Made by a program: the position numbers and the translations under genes | The notes under the pieces: model-generated | Database searches by the model: none | What the model saw: only the letters and a program-made list of their open reading frames with translations | What the model was told of the DNA's origin: nothing | NCBI RefSeq assembly: GCF_037969725.1 | Contig: NZ_CP150203.1 | Span: forward strand, 1,628,001 to 1,692,000 | Direction of reading: 5' to 3' | Length of the DNA stretch: 64,000 nucleotides | Origin: Paenibacillus sp. FSL W8-0426 | GTDB taxonomy: Bacteria > Bacillota > Bacilli > Paenibacillales > Paenibacillaceae | Shown: one piece after another, positions 42,861-51,132 of the stretch | Layout of the letters: each line of letters opens with the position of its first letter | How positions within the stretch are numbered: the stretch's first letter is position 1

Positions 42861-43673
42861 TTGAGAAGATTTCAAAAATATTTTAAAGTGATCGTTGTAT
42901 TAGCATTCATTTTGTCTTCATCGTTACCGTTTTCAGGTTCTGTAATGGCAGCTCAAAACAAATCCCAGTACACTGATGTTTATAAGTCCATGGGTAACAG
43001 TGAGCAGACCAAACTTATTCAGTTTCTCTATCAATTCACAAATTTTCATAGTGAAGAGAATAACGAGTTAAATGTTGAGAACTATAAGGATGAGGATATT
43101 GTAAGGTGGCTATATGACGGTATTCATGCCTCGAACTTCAAATTTGCTCCTGAACTTGTAAAGCAGAAGAATGCAAAGCCATTCACAAAAGATAGCGACT
43201 TTTATTACTACCCGTACTCAGCAAACAAAGTAAATGCATTTCTTAAGCGCACACTCGGAGTTCAGTTAGAGAAAAGAAATTATTACTCCTCCGATCAATT
43301 CTTGCTGATTTTGTATAAAAACAATAACTATTATATTCTTGAACCTAATTATGGTGGAGGCGTTGAATTCACAGTAGCACAACCCGTTTCTCTTTATTCA
43401 ATAGGAAACAACAGATATTATGTAAAACTCAGAATGCACTCTTTTGATTATGAGACCTTTAAAGAAAACGGGTTGAGTTACAAGTTAGCATTTAATCCAA
43501 AGCATACATGGAGCAGTAAGGTTCAAGCTATGAGTTTTGATGAAAAAGATGGATTTGCTGTTGTGGAGAAAGTTATGTCTGGGAAGAATTCCACTTGGAA
43601 GTTGATCAGATTTAATGGAGATAGTAAAGGATTAACAGATCAGCAAATAAAAGAATTACAAAAAAAGAAATAA
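42861..43673 (+). CDS. secreted hypothetical protein
   Basis: 270 residues from a TTG at 42861, seven bases after GAGGAG; the ATG at 42780 gives an unlikely N-terminus. Signal peptide MRRFQKYFKVIVVLAFILSS... cleaved near VMAAQ. The mature part is soluble, Tyr/Asn-rich, with repeated YY. Not recognised. The next gene, also secreted, follows after 54 bases, suggesting a two-gene unit. Confidence 0.72.
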   Translation: MRRFQKYFKVIVVLAFILSSSLPFSGSVMAAQNKSQYTDVYKSMGNSEQTKLIQFLYQFTNFHSEENNELNVENYKDEDIVRWLYDGIHASNFKFAPELVKQKNAKPFTKDSDFYYYPYSANKVNAFLKRTLGVQLEKRNYYSSDQFLLILYKNNNYYILEPNYGGGVEFTVAQPVSLYSIGNNRYYVKLRMHSFDYETFKENGLSYKLAFNPKHTWSSKVQAMSFDEKDGFAVVEKVMSGKNSTWKLIRFNGDSKGLTDQQIKELQKKK

Positions 43674-43727
43674 TAAGTACGTATTTTATCCTGATCTCTT
43701 ACGACTTCAAAGAAGGGGTATTCTAAT

Positions 43728-44432
43728 ATGAAACGTTTTGTTATATCTTTTTTAGTATTTCTTATGGTAACTAATGCATCCTCTGCTTATGCTGCTGAGC
43801 CTGTCTCAACATGGAAGAGTTCGTACAAAAAAATAATAAGCAATTATCTTAAGTCCGAAAATTTCAGCATGGATAGTGTCATTGCTTTAGTTGATATTGA
43901 CCAAGATGGAGTTCCCGAGTTGTTTGGGGGTGCAGCCTACCGAACAGTAAACTATATGGACCTAGCATATACATTTAAAAATGGTAAAGCAGTTCCACTC
44001 AAACAATCTGGTCCTGGACTTGGAGATCATGAAAGTGGACTGGGCTTCACTCTTGGCATGGAAGGGTTCAACAAAGGTCAAGTTAGAATTTTCGTGAATA
44101 AGAAAACTAATAAACATGTAGTGATAGTTAGGGATGGGACAAGTAGCGCAATCGGTTCGATTGTGGGTGAATATGCAATTAACCTACAAGGAAATAAACT
44201 AGTTAGTCAAGAGATCAGTGTCGCCAATTATTCCGAAGAGATGGATGATGAGTTCACTTTTAAAGGGAAAAAGGTGAGCAAGTCAAACTTTGATAAAAAT
44301 AGAATCAAATATTTTTCGCAGCTAAAGCAAAAAACAAGCAATGCTATTCATTTGGATGGTTTATATGTAACAAGAATGATGGAAGAAGGGTGGTCAGAAG
44401 AAAAGATTATTAATAAGTTTTTAAAGTTATAA
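43728..44432 (+). CDS. secreted protein with a calcium-loop-like motif
   Basis: 234 residues; start behind GAAGGGG. Signal peptide MKRFVISFLVFLMVTNASSA (cut near AYAAEP). Residues about 60-72 read ALVDIDQDGVPEL, a DxDxDG loop as in FG-GAP or dockerin-type calcium sites. Otherwise not recognised. Probably works with the secreted protein encoded before it. Confidence 0.72.
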   Translation: MKRFVISFLVFLMVTNASSAYAAEPVSTWKSSYKKIISNYLKSENFSMDSVIALVDIDQDGVPELFGGAAYRTVNYMDLAYTFKNGKAVPLKQSGPGLGDHESGLGFTLGMEGFNKGQVRIFVNKKTNKHVVIVRDGTSSAIGSIVGEYAINLQGNKLVSQEISVANYSEEMDDEFTFKGKKVSKSNFDKNRIKYFSQLKQKTSNAIHLDGLYVTRMMEEGWSEEKIINKFLKL

Positions 44433-44464
44433 CTACATGTGATTGGGAAATCTCAAAACCAGTG

Positions 44465-44590
44465 GTTTATAGGTTTCGAAAGAGTACATCTGGGGTACCG
44501 TCAGTAGCGTATAAAATGGCTTTGGTCGCACGTGCAAATAAGCTAGTTCATGGGCTCCATGCCATCTTGAAAAATTCCGTTTTGCTAAAT
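44465..44590 (+). pseudogene. remnant of a transposase C-terminus, IS110-like
   Basis: The short frame contains KSTSGVPSVAYKMALVARAN and KLVHGLHAILKNSVLLN, which resembles the end of IS110-family transposases (…ANKL…IHA.LK…). No start codon or catalytic part. A guess from a short stretch. Confidence 0.35.
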
Positions 44591-44605
44591 TCATTGAGTT
44601 GTTTT

Positions 44606-44647
44606 AACCCTCCAAAACATGGTTTAAGTTGGAGGGTTATTATTTTT
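44606..44647 (+). terminator. rho-independent terminator
   Basis: AACCCTCCAA (44606-44615) pairs with TTGGAGGGTT (44629-44638), then a T-rich run. Confidence 0.8.
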
Positions 44648-44793
44648 CCTATTTTAACCATATGATTTAGGGTCATTTTGCTGGTAATTTTGACAAGATA
44701 TTAGCTGGTATATCTTGAATAGGCATCATGAGTATAGACGTAAGAGTATACCTTTACGATGTCTTCAAATCGCGGCGACGATGCTCTCTTTTG

Positions 44794-45132
44794 TTAAGCT
44801 TCCTGTTCCATAGGAGAAGAGCCAAGATTGATCAATACAACGCCTGCAATAACGAGCGCAATACCAAGAACCGTTATTAAACCCACCTTTTCCTTCCAGA
44901 TCAGAATCCCGATGATCACCGTAGCCAGCGTTCCTACCCCCGACCATATCGCGTAAGCGATGCCTAGGGAGATGTGTTGCAAACTCAAGGAAAGCATATA
45001 GAAAGCCAGCCCAAAACAGATGACCACCGCAATACTTGGATATAATTTCGTAAATCCGTTCGATAATTTCAGCATCGATGTACCCAGCAGTTCGCCAACA
45101 ATAGCCACAAGCAAAAAAAGGTACGGCTTCAT
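44794..45132 (-). CDS. small multidrug resistance (SMR) efflux protein, YvaE-like
   Basis: 112 residues, four membrane helices, with the essential Glu in LLVAIVGELLGTSMLKLS (E14) and the GIAYAIWSGVG signature. SMR dimers expel cationic drugs by proton antiport. Its ATG overlaps the stop of the TetR gene (ATGA), so the two are coupled. With the DUF5360 gene this is the yvaDEF gene set of Bacillus in a different order. Confidence 0.9.
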   Translation of the reverse strand: MKPYLFLLVAIVGELLGTSMLKLSNGFTKLYPSIAVVICFGLAFYMLSLSLQHISLGIAYAIWSGVGTLATVIIGILIWKEKVGLITVLGIALVIAGVVLINLGSSPMEQEA

Positions 45133-45698
45133 TCCGATCCATTCCCCTCATTTAAAATCCCCTGCATCAAGAACTCGACCATTTGCGCCAATACCTTATC
45201 CAGGGACAATCCGATTTTGTTCGCGACATGTATGTCCATAAGCTGGTTTAAAGCCCCGATGTAAGTCTGAATGAATAGCTCGACATGAAATGGCCGGAGG
45301 CTTCCTGCCGCGACTCCTTCCCGGATCAAGATCCGAATGTTATCCCATCCATGGTTTAAGTATGTATCCACCTCATGCCACAATTGCGGATAGCGTTGTT
45401 TTAATTCATGAAGAACACGAACGTCTTTAATTACGAATCCTTGAGGCAAAATGACTAATGCCCTTCTCAGTTTCTCTACGTCAGTCAACGAAGCATCGTT
45501 CATCACTTCCTGCTCGGCTTCCCGCATATTCGCTATGGATTGATCGATCAGATAGCTTATCATTTGCTCCTTTGATTCATAGAATTGGTAGATCGTCTTC
45601 GTACTCATCCCGAGATTGGCAGCGATATCCCGAAGCGAAAACTTCAGCCCCCGCTTCATGATTTCTTCCCTGACAGCTTCCATGATTCTCTGCTTCAT
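45129..45698 (-). CDS. TetR-family regulator of the SMR pump, YvaF-like
   Basis: 189 residues. N-terminal helix-turn-helix: GLKFSLRDIAANLGMSTKTI and YQFYESKEQMISYLI (about 15-55); the rest is the ligand-binding helical domain. Encoded between the DUF5360 and SMR genes; it most likely represses the operon from the palindromes near 46135-46173. Confidence 0.87.
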   Translation of the reverse strand: MKQRIMEAVREEIMKRGLKFSLRDIAANLGMSTKTIYQFYESKEQMISYLIDQSIANMREAEQEVMNDASLTDVEKLRRALVILPQGFVIKDVRVLHELKQRYPQLWHEVDTYLNHGWDNIRILIREGVAAGSLRPFHVELFIQTYIGALNQLMDIHVANKIGLSLDKVLAQMVEFLMQGILNEGNGSE

Positions 45699-45714
45699 AG
45701 GTTCACATCCATTT

Positions 45715-46104
45715 CTAACTTATTTTCCGAATTAATCGAGGCAGGAAGAACAGCGGGTAAATCATCAAGAACAAATTCGGTATCCACCATGACACATCAA
45801 AATCATGCCGCAGTCCCCAGAACGCGATAGCTTGCAAGCCAGAACAAAACGTGAGCGTTAACGAGATGATCCCTAAGGAGATTCCAAACTGCTTCCGCTT
45901 CTGATAAACATAAATGCTCGTTAACCCGGTAAAAGAGATCAACAAGTCCAGCGGAATAAACGATAAATTCCATGCCACCATCATTTCATTATCGTAATCC
46001 TTGTAGAGAAACTCCTTCGGCAGCAGCTGAAGAAATACGATAAGCCAGTACACGACGAATCCCAGATCGGTGACAAGCATGGCTGTCTTCAATGTTTTTC
46101 CCAA
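45715..46104 (-). CDS. DUF5360 membrane protein, YvaD-like
   Basis: 129 residues with four membrane helices; WNLSFIPLDLLISFTGLTSI is typical for YvaD/DUF5360. First gene of the operon, 16 bases before tetR. Function unknown; the constant link with the SMR pump suggests a supporting role. Confidence 0.78.
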   Translation of the reverse strand: MGKTLKTAMLVTDLGFVVYWLIVFLQLLPKEFLYKDYDNEMMVAWNLSFIPLDLLISFTGLTSIYVYQKRKQFGISLGIISLTLTFCSGLQAIAFWGLRHDFDVSWWIPNLFLMIYPLFFLPRLIRKIS

Positions 46105-46134
46105 TGCTTTAAGCTCCTTTCTTTATACATTAGA

Positions 46135-46201
46135 TGGAAAACAAAAATATCATTACGTTTTCCTTGTTTTCCATTATACAATACTAGTTCCATCTGTACA
46201 A
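46135..46201 (-). promoter_or_regulatory. promoter and operator of the yvaD-like operon
   Basis: Minus strand: TTGTAC (complement of 46196-46201), 17 bases, TATAAT (complement of 46173-46178). Downstream, TGGAAAAC (46135-46142) and GTTTTCCA (46166-46173) are inverted, with a third GTTTTCC between them, fitting a TetR operator at the start site. Direct repeats CCATCT.T.CAATG (46190-46220) overlap the -35. Confidence 0.65.
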
Positions 46202-46412
46202 TGCAAGTACCATCTATTCAATGGTCCAGGCCAGATTGATTCTAGCCCCCAAGCTTCAAATAGTAGTATAAAATGACATAAAGCAGTTTACTGTCGGCAG
46301 TTGCTCCATTTTACATAAAGGTAACGGGCAGAAGAGTTGGAACTACTGAAGAAAACAGGGTGTTTATCATGAAACATGGGGGAGTAAAAGATGCCAAATC
46401 GTACGTATTTAG

Positions 46413-46553
46413 GCTGTCAACTTGCAAATCATTGAAACAAATACGGTTTATGAGAACGATCACGTGATTTGCATTCTGGATATTGCAACGAATGCCGAGG
46501 GGCGTTTAAACGAAACCAGAGAGAAATTAATGAAATTAATAAACCAGCAGTAA
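46413..46553 (+). pseudogene. remnant ORF of unknown origin
   Basis: 47 codons opened by a TAG, no good start: VNLQIIETNTVYENDHVICI then NETREKLMKLINQQ. Reads like a real protein end. Upstream ATG frames stop at once. Not recognised. Confidence 0.3.
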
Positions 46554-46593
46554 TTATGCTAGATTTGAGTATATTGGGTAGGTGATGATTCCT

Positions 46594-47322
46594 TTGAAAG
46601 TTTTTGTGAAAAAAGGATTAGACAATGAAATTGCCAATCATAATTTCTATGCTGCCTATGATGGGTTTAAACAGTTAGGCTTTGAAATATGCTATTTTCA
46701 AGATATCCGTACGTTATCTGGGCACCAGAAGGAAGATATTGTTATTAGTTACGTCGAGGATGTCAGAAGCATGCTTCGCAGACATGACATCGTCGCGCCA
46801 GAGATCGATTATCCTGAAGAGTTAACCGCATTTTTGGGGAGAAAGGTGTGGAAATCCAGGTTAAGTGTCATTGCAAATCACCCGGAGAACTGGAATGTGT
46901 TTATCAAACCGGTAGAGGACAAGAAGTTTACGGGTATTGTGGTAAGAAGCACAAAGGATCTGGTTGGCTGCGGGACTTATGGTGAAGATCCTGAAATTTG
47001 GTGTTCCGATGTGGTGAAGTTTGTAGCCGAGTGGAGATGCTTTGTAAGATACGGGGACATTTTGGATGTCCGCAGGTATCGTGGGGATTGGCGAGTACAT
47101 TTTGATGCCCGGATCGTTCAAGGGATCGTTGATCAATTCCAATCAGCGCCAAAAGGATATGCGGTAGACATTGGGTTAACGGATCAAGGAGAAACTCTCT
47201 TGATTGAAGTTAATGATGGATATGCACTGGGGCATTACGGCATGTCTTCTCTTGATTATGCCAAGTTGTTATCAGCAAGGTGGGCAGAGTTAACCAATAC
47301 TACGGATGAGTGCAATTTCTAA
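46594..47322 (+). CDS. ATP-grasp protein of the R2K clade (DUF4343-like), paralogue 1
   Basis: 242 residues. A TTG at 46594 fits the AGGTGAT site and gives an N-terminus that lines up with the paralogue at 51133; GTG/ATG codons 9-12 bases earlier overlap that site. Conserved points: NWNVFIKPVEDKKFTG (Lys of the grasp), CSDVVKFVAEWRCFVRYGDI, DVRRYRGDW and LLIEVNDGYALGHYG (metal-binding E-x-N-D). R2K ATP-grasps are predicted to ligate amino acids or peptides to proteins. A 98-residue gene follows at once. Confidence 0.8.
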   Translation: MKVFVKKGLDNEIANHNFYAAYDGFKQLGFEICYFQDIRTLSGHQKEDIVISYVEDVRSMLRRHDIVAPEIDYPEELTAFLGRKVWKSRLSVIANHPENWNVFIKPVEDKKFTGIVVRSTKDLVGCGTYGEDPEIWCSDVVKFVAEWRCFVRYGDILDVRRYRGDWRVHFDARIVQGIVDQFQSAPKGYAVDIGLTDQGETLLIEVNDGYALGHYGMSSLDYAKLLSARWAELTNTTDECNF

Positions 47323-47335
47323 GGAGGTCGCACCG

Positions 47336-47632
47336 ATGAATGCTGGAATGCTTTTTAGAGTTGGTTTGGTGTTTGATACACCGGAGTATGGAACGATTGT
47401 TGGAGGGGCCAATGCGGACTTGGATGACATGACTCCCGCAGAGATCAAAGAGATGATCGGGGAACGGATTATGATCCAAAAACCAGACATGGAAGAGCAA
47501 ATTTTCGAAGTGGTTTCTTTTCAAATCAGTTATTCCATTATTGGAAAAAAGAATATCGGCATCTGTTTAGGCAAAGGAATCCCAGCGGAATCGATACCTG
47601 CAGGTTCGATCGTTTATTGCCATTCTTCCTAG
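47336..47632 (+). CDS. hypothetical protein coupled to the ATP-grasp gene
   Basis: 98 residues; ATG at 47336, its AAGGAGG touches the stop of the ATP-grasp gene. MNAGMLFRVGLVFDTPEYGT and NIGICLGKGIPAESIPAG: small beta-rich soluble protein. Not recognised; the tight coupling suggests it is a substrate or partner of the ligase. Confidence 0.65.
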   Translation: MNAGMLFRVGLVFDTPEYGTIVGGANADLDDMTPAEIKEMIGERIMIQKPDMEEQIFEVVSFQISYSIIGKKNIGICLGKGIPAESIPAGSIVYCHSS

Positions 47633-47641
47633 GTTGAACCA

Positions 47642-47889
47642 TTGCCCGAATAACCCAAATCCTGCTATAATTCCAGTATATCTACTGTATTGGGGGTTAT
47701 ACCGTGGCAATATTGGCAGTGCCGGATTGCTCGTTCGCTAGAAAGGCCTTACGCAAAGCCTGAATAGGGGCGGACTTTGTGTAGGGCGCGACGAGAAGAG
47801 AATCGATCGCCCTGAATAAACCATAACGTTTCATCCCGCAGGCTTTGCACCTTATTTGCTTTTCCAATAAAAATAAGGGGCTGAAAGCC
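47642..47889 (+). promoter_or_regulatory. leader-peptide attenuator of the FusB-like gene
   Basis: TTGCCC (47642-47647), 18 bases, TATAAT (47666-47671). A 19-codon leader follows. CCTTATTT (47850-47857) pairs with AAATAAGG (47871-47878) and GGCTTT (47841-47846) with AAAGCC (47884-47889), closing the AAGGGG ribosome site of the next gene. GCAAAGCCTG inside the leader (47753-47762) is an exact complement of CAGGCTTTGC (47839-47848), so an alternative pairing can open that lock. This is the design of translational attenuation. Confidence 0.65.
47704..47763 (+). CDS. 19-residue leader peptide upstream of the FusB-like gene
   Basis: GTG at 47704, seven bases after GGGGG; MAILAVPDCSFARKALRKA, TGA at 47761. 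Its end lies in the strand that can pair with the repressing stem. Ribosome stalling on it would change the fold and free the downstream start. Known fusB genes use such leaders. Confidence 0.55.
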   Translation: MAILAVPDCSFARKALRKA

Positions 47890-48531
47890 ATGCAAACACC
47901 ATTTATCCAAAACCATCAATTGAATGTCATTCAAAAACAAGCTGATTTCCTGTTGAAAACACTGCGCACAGTCGCGGATCGAAAAGTGCTGCAAACCGTC
48001 CGTCATACGGTCGTCACGAACGCGATTGCGGCTTTCGACGAGTTGACTGACGAACAAAGGCAGCTGTTGGAGCAATTGTCCTCTTACGAGGCAGCGCATG
48101 AACTGCAGGAATATCTGGACCGGCTGGAAACACACCTGATTCCATTTCCGCAAGTGACGGCGAAGCAAATCCAGAAGCTGTTTCCGAAGGCGAAGAAGCT
48201 CAAGCTGCCGAACCTGGAAACGGTGGATTACGCGCATACGACGTATTTGAGATGGACCGACATCGCGACCAACCGCTTGTTCATCGTATATCCGCATGAA
48301 GGCAAGTTCCTCGGTATCGAGGGGCGGATCACGGCCGCGAACAAGAAAGGGTACTGCATGTTCTGCAATCGCCATCAGGAGCTGGGATTCTTCAATGTGA
48401 AGACGAAGGGGAATTCGCCGGACAACTTTTCTTCCATCGGCCAGTACGTGTGTTTGGACGATACAGCTTGCAACCATAGCATTACCGACACCGCCATGCT
48501 GGAGAAGTTTCTTCTCTCGACGGGAAAATAA
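47890..48531 (+). CDS. FusB/FusC-like elongation factor G-binding protein
   Basis: 213 residues; ATG at 47890. N-terminal helical bundle, then the zinc-finger domain: GYCMFCNRHQELGFFNVKTK and CLDDTACNHSI hold the four Cys of the FusB/FusC EF-G-binding domain (CxxC...CxxxxxC). These proteins bind EF-G and free it from ribosomes stalled by fusidic acid. Chromosomal copies in Bacilli give low-level protection. The upstream attenuator fits drug-inducible expression. Confidence 0.85.
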   Translation: MQTPFIQNHQLNVIQKQADFLLKTLRTVADRKVLQTVRHTVVTNAIAAFDELTDEQRQLLEQLSSYEAAHELQEYLDRLETHLIPFPQVTAKQIQKLFPKAKKLKLPNLETVDYAHTTYLRWTDIATNRLFIVYPHEGKFLGIEGRITAANKKGYCMFCNRHQELGFFNVKTKGNSPDNFSSIGQYVCLDDTACNHSITDTAMLEKFLLSTGK

Positions 48532-48547
48532 CGCAAGGAACGAACAG

Positions 48548-48572
48548 GGTCGCTCTTCGGAGCGGCCTCTTT
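48548..48572 (+). terminator. hairpin terminator after the FusB-like gene
   Basis: GGTCGCTC-ttcg-GAGCGGCC (48548-48567) with a UUCG loop, then TCTTTG. Short T run. Confidence 0.6.
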
Positions 48573-48618
48573 GCGTATGACTCCATTTCCATCTATGCTA
48601 GAATAAGGGATATTCTAT

Positions 48619-48656
48619 ATTAACCGCAAAAAACATCCACACGTTAACGGAGAGGC
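48619..48656 (-). repeat. dispersed element, copy D (end only)
   Basis: ATTAACCGC, AAAAAACATCCAC and ACGTTAACGGAGAGGC in a row are an exact reverse complement of the right end of copy C (36113-36150). The rest of the element is absent. It lies directly before the gene at 48690. Confidence 0.7.
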
Positions 48657-48689
48657 AAAACAGGCAGCATAATGTGAGGGAGAGAACAA

Positions 48690-49163
48690 ATGGGAACGTT
48701 AACGCTTAAACGTTTTAACGGCATTGAACAATTTCGATTGGTGAATTCCAATGCTTTTGCCGTCAGAAACGATGATGGTACGATTATGTTATGGTTTGAA
48801 ACGGAGACAGACCCTGCGGCCATAATGTCTGTTGAGGATACGGCGGAGCTTTCCATGAATCCGGATGCGGAAATCACGTTGATCCTTGAACATCTTGCTC
48901 TCAAAGAATTCAAGGCCATATCATACGAACTTATAAACGGATACAATCCGGAAACGAGAAGTCTGGATGCGAGGCTCTATTATTTCGAACATGAGGCAGT
49001 TAATGAAAACACCGTGGAACTGGAGTATAGAGACAAGGGCGTTTTTTATCTCAAGTGGGCAGGGAGAACGACAGACATCAGCTATTACGATGGCAGTAAA
49101 CCAGATACGATTCTTGAAGTAGAAGGGGAGTTTATTTTAAAGGATTATGAGAAATGGAATTGA
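48690..49163 (+). CDS. hypothetical protein
   Basis: 157 residues; start behind GAGGGAGAG. Beta-rich soluble protein: TLTLKRFNGIEQFRLVNSNA, IMLWFETETDPAAIMSVED, DKGVFYLKWAGRTTDISYYD. Not recognised. Its promoter region contains copy D of the dispersed element. Confidence 0.7.
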   Translation: MGTLTLKRFNGIEQFRLVNSNAFAVRNDDGTIMLWFETETDPAAIMSVEDTAELSMNPDAEITLILEHLALKEFKAISYELINGYNPETRSLDARLYYFEHEAVNENTVELEYRDKGVFYLKWAGRTTDISYYDGSKPDTILEVEGEFILKDYEKWN

Positions 49164-49192
49164 TTGGAGCATATCACCATCAAGGAGGGAAT

Positions 49193-49291
49193 TTGAGTTT
49201 GGTCTTAAGACTGCGTACGAATAAGATGGTTGAGTACGGACTCATATGTGAAAGCAAGGAAGAAAAGAGGCGTAACGAGGAGGATCAATAG
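49193..49291 (+). CDS. possible 32-residue protein coupled to the next gene
   Basis: TTG at 49193 lies shortly after AAGGAGGG (49182-49189). MSLVLRLRTNKMVEYGLICE then SKEEKRRNEEDQ, TAG at 49289 directly followed by the next ATG. The good ribosome site and the joint with the next gene speak for it; its small size speaks against. Confidence 0.35.
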   Translation: MSLVLRLRTNKMVEYGLICESKEEKRRNEEDQ

Positions 49292-49684
49292 ATGAAAACC
49301 AATAACTATTCCGCCATATCCAGCGTGATTATCGGGTTGTCCATCATTATAGGAAGCTGGATTTTCGTGAGCAATCAACCAGAGTCGATCATCGTGGACA
49401 CAAGCGTCCCAACCGTCGCGTCGTCGTCTAATCCTAATGAATACGGGCCGATTTTAAGTATCGCTGAGGCGGCCGATTATCTGAATCTCTCGGAAAACGA
49501 TGTTCAAAATATTATCGCTTCCGAACAGAAGAAACTAAATGATAATGGAACTTTTCCAGGAACGATGTTCCCCTATTTCAAAATCGGCGAGGTGATATAT
49601 GTGAGCAAAGAAGGATTGGCTGTGTGGCTTGCAGATACGATCGAGCAAAAGAGACAGTATCTTAACGGCACCGTGCTGCAATAA
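49292..49684 (+). CDS. membrane-anchored protein with excisionase-type helix-turn-helix
   Basis: 130 residues; GAGGAGG before the ATG. One membrane helix (about 8-27), a Ser/Pro linker, then ILSIAEAADYLNLSENDVQN ... PYFKIGEVIYVSKEGLAVWL, the MerR/excisionase-like DNA-binding fold (HTH_17). By topology the HTH would be outside if the helix is a signal anchor, or inside if inverted. Not a phage excisionase by context. Confidence 0.7.
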   Translation: MKTNNYSAISSVIIGLSIIIGSWIFVSNQPESIIVDTSVPTVASSSNPNEYGPILSIAEAADYLNLSENDVQNIIASEQKKLNDNGTFPGTMFPYFKIGEVIYVSKEGLAVWLADTIEQKRQYLNGTVLQ

Positions 49685-49736
49685 AGGGTAAGGGATATGG
49701 CGATATGAAAAATACATAGATGAAGGAGACCTTTGC

Positions 49737-50546
49737 ATGCCGGAGCGTGAAGAGATGCTTTCTGGAGGAAACGTGAATCACGTCGTCCGAATTGGAGGAA
49801 CAGTGCGCCGCAGCGTCCAATCCAATTCGTATGTACATGAACTGCTGCAGCATCTTGAAAAGGTGGGTTATCCGAATACGCCCAGGTTTAGGGGGATGGA
49901 TGAGAAGGAGCGAGAAATTCTGACGTATCTGGAGGGCGTAGTTCCGGGAAACGATTATCCCGAAATAGACGGAACGATGTGGTCGGATGAAGTATTGGTT
50001 TCGCTTGCAACCCTTCTTAGAAGCTACCATGATGCAACCGTCGGCTTCAAGTCTTCGGTGGACTCCCTACAGGCTTACCCTGATCCTTCCTTGCATGAGG
50101 TGGTTTGCCATAACGATGCGGCCTTGTATAACGTCGTTTTTGACGGAGAACATCCCGTTGGTCTGATTGACTTCGATATGGCAGGTCCGGGGCCTCGCAT
50201 TTGGGACATCGTGTATATGTTGTATACATCGGTTCCTTTATCGGGTATTTCACCAGGAGGTGAGGATCGCGTTGTCGTGGAGTATGACCCAAAGGTTCAT
50301 GCTGCCGAACGGAGAAGACGCATCGGACTTTTTTTAGATACTTACGGTATTTCGGTGCCCGGCAGTCTTAAAGCATGGGTAATCTCCCGAATTCAGCACA
50401 TGTGTACAACGTTGTCCGAGCGCGCAGCTGCTGGAGAGGCCGCATTCGTCAAAATGGTGGAAGGAGGCCATCTTGATCATTATCTGAAAGAGGTAGAGTT
50501 TCTGAAACAGCATTTTGATGAATGGTGGCAGGAAGACCGGATGTGA
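49737..50546 (+). CDS. aminoglycoside-phosphotransferase-like kinase
   Basis: 269 residues; start behind GAAGGAG. The kinase core shows EVVCHNDAALYNVVFDGEHP (catalytic HND...N, about 120-139) and VGLIDFDMAGPGPRIWDIVY (metal-binding DFD, about 140-159). APH-fold enzymes phosphorylate aminoglycosides, choline, or other small molecules. No resistance context; substrate unknown. A GNAT gene follows 21 bases later. Confidence 0.83.
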   Translation: MPEREEMLSGGNVNHVVRIGGTVRRSVQSNSYVHELLQHLEKVGYPNTPRFRGMDEKEREILTYLEGVVPGNDYPEIDGTMWSDEVLVSLATLLRSYHDATVGFKSSVDSLQAYPDPSLHEVVCHNDAALYNVVFDGEHPVGLIDFDMAGPGPRIWDIVYMLYTSVPLSGISPGGEDRVVVEYDPKVHAAERRRRIGLFLDTYGISVPGSLKAWVISRIQHMCTTLSERAAAGEAAFVKMVEGGHLDHYLKEVEFLKQHFDEWWQEDRM

Positions 50547-50567
50547 TTGGGGGAGGAAGAGGCACGC

Positions 50568-51050
50568 ATGTACATTCACAGAAATCTTGAAAATATCGAT
50601 TTGGAAACGATCTGTACTTTTCCGCAGAACGAGGAAGAACTTTACTATATCAGTCCCCGATTTACATACCCGCTAACGCCGGATCAAATTCTGAATCTCT
50701 TGCAGGATCGCCACGAGCCGACGGTTGTTCTGAATAAACATACGAATGAAGTTGTGGCCTATGCAAACATATACGGAAACGACCCTGTCGAAAGGACGTG
50801 TTGGCTTGGCAATGTGATCGTCTCACCCGGGTATCGGGGCACAGGGGCGGCGCCATTTTTGATTGGCGTCATGCTGGACAAAGCGAAAAACAGCATGGGC
50901 AGCCAAACGCTCCGTTTGGCCTGCCATAGTACCAATTCACGAGGCTTGGCTTTTTACGCCAAGCAGGGTTTCAAACCTTTTGGTGTTCGTATAACAAAGA
51001 CGGAAGAGAAGTCGATGATCACTATACACATGGTTAAGGGGTTGATTTAG
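50568..51050 (+). CDS. GNAT-family N-acetyltransferase
   Basis: 160 residues. ATG at 50568 behind GGGGGAGG; the frame opens seven codons earlier with TTG. Acetyl-CoA loop VIVSPGYRGTGAAPFLIGVM (about 83-102) and AFYAKQGFKPFG near the end. Probably in one unit with the kinase-like gene before it. Substrate unknown. Confidence 0.8.
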   Translation: MYIHRNLENIDLETICTFPQNEEELYYISPRFTYPLTPDQILNLLQDRHEPTVVLNKHTNEVVAYANIYGNDPVERTCWLGNVIVSPGYRGTGAAPFLIGVMLDKAKNSMGSQTLRLACHSTNSRGLAFYAKQGFKPFGVRITKTEEKSMITIHMVKGLI

Positions 51051-51132
51051 GGTCCTGAGTAGGTGGTGGGAAGATGGCCTCTGAGGACAAGACTGGTATT
51101 TTACGAAAAGCAAAAAGCGAGGAGAACAGTCG

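Noticed and set aside
47749..48477. A 242-codon minus-strand ORF.
   Set aside because: It is antisense to the FusB-like gene, whose zinc-finger cysteines and start site are clear.
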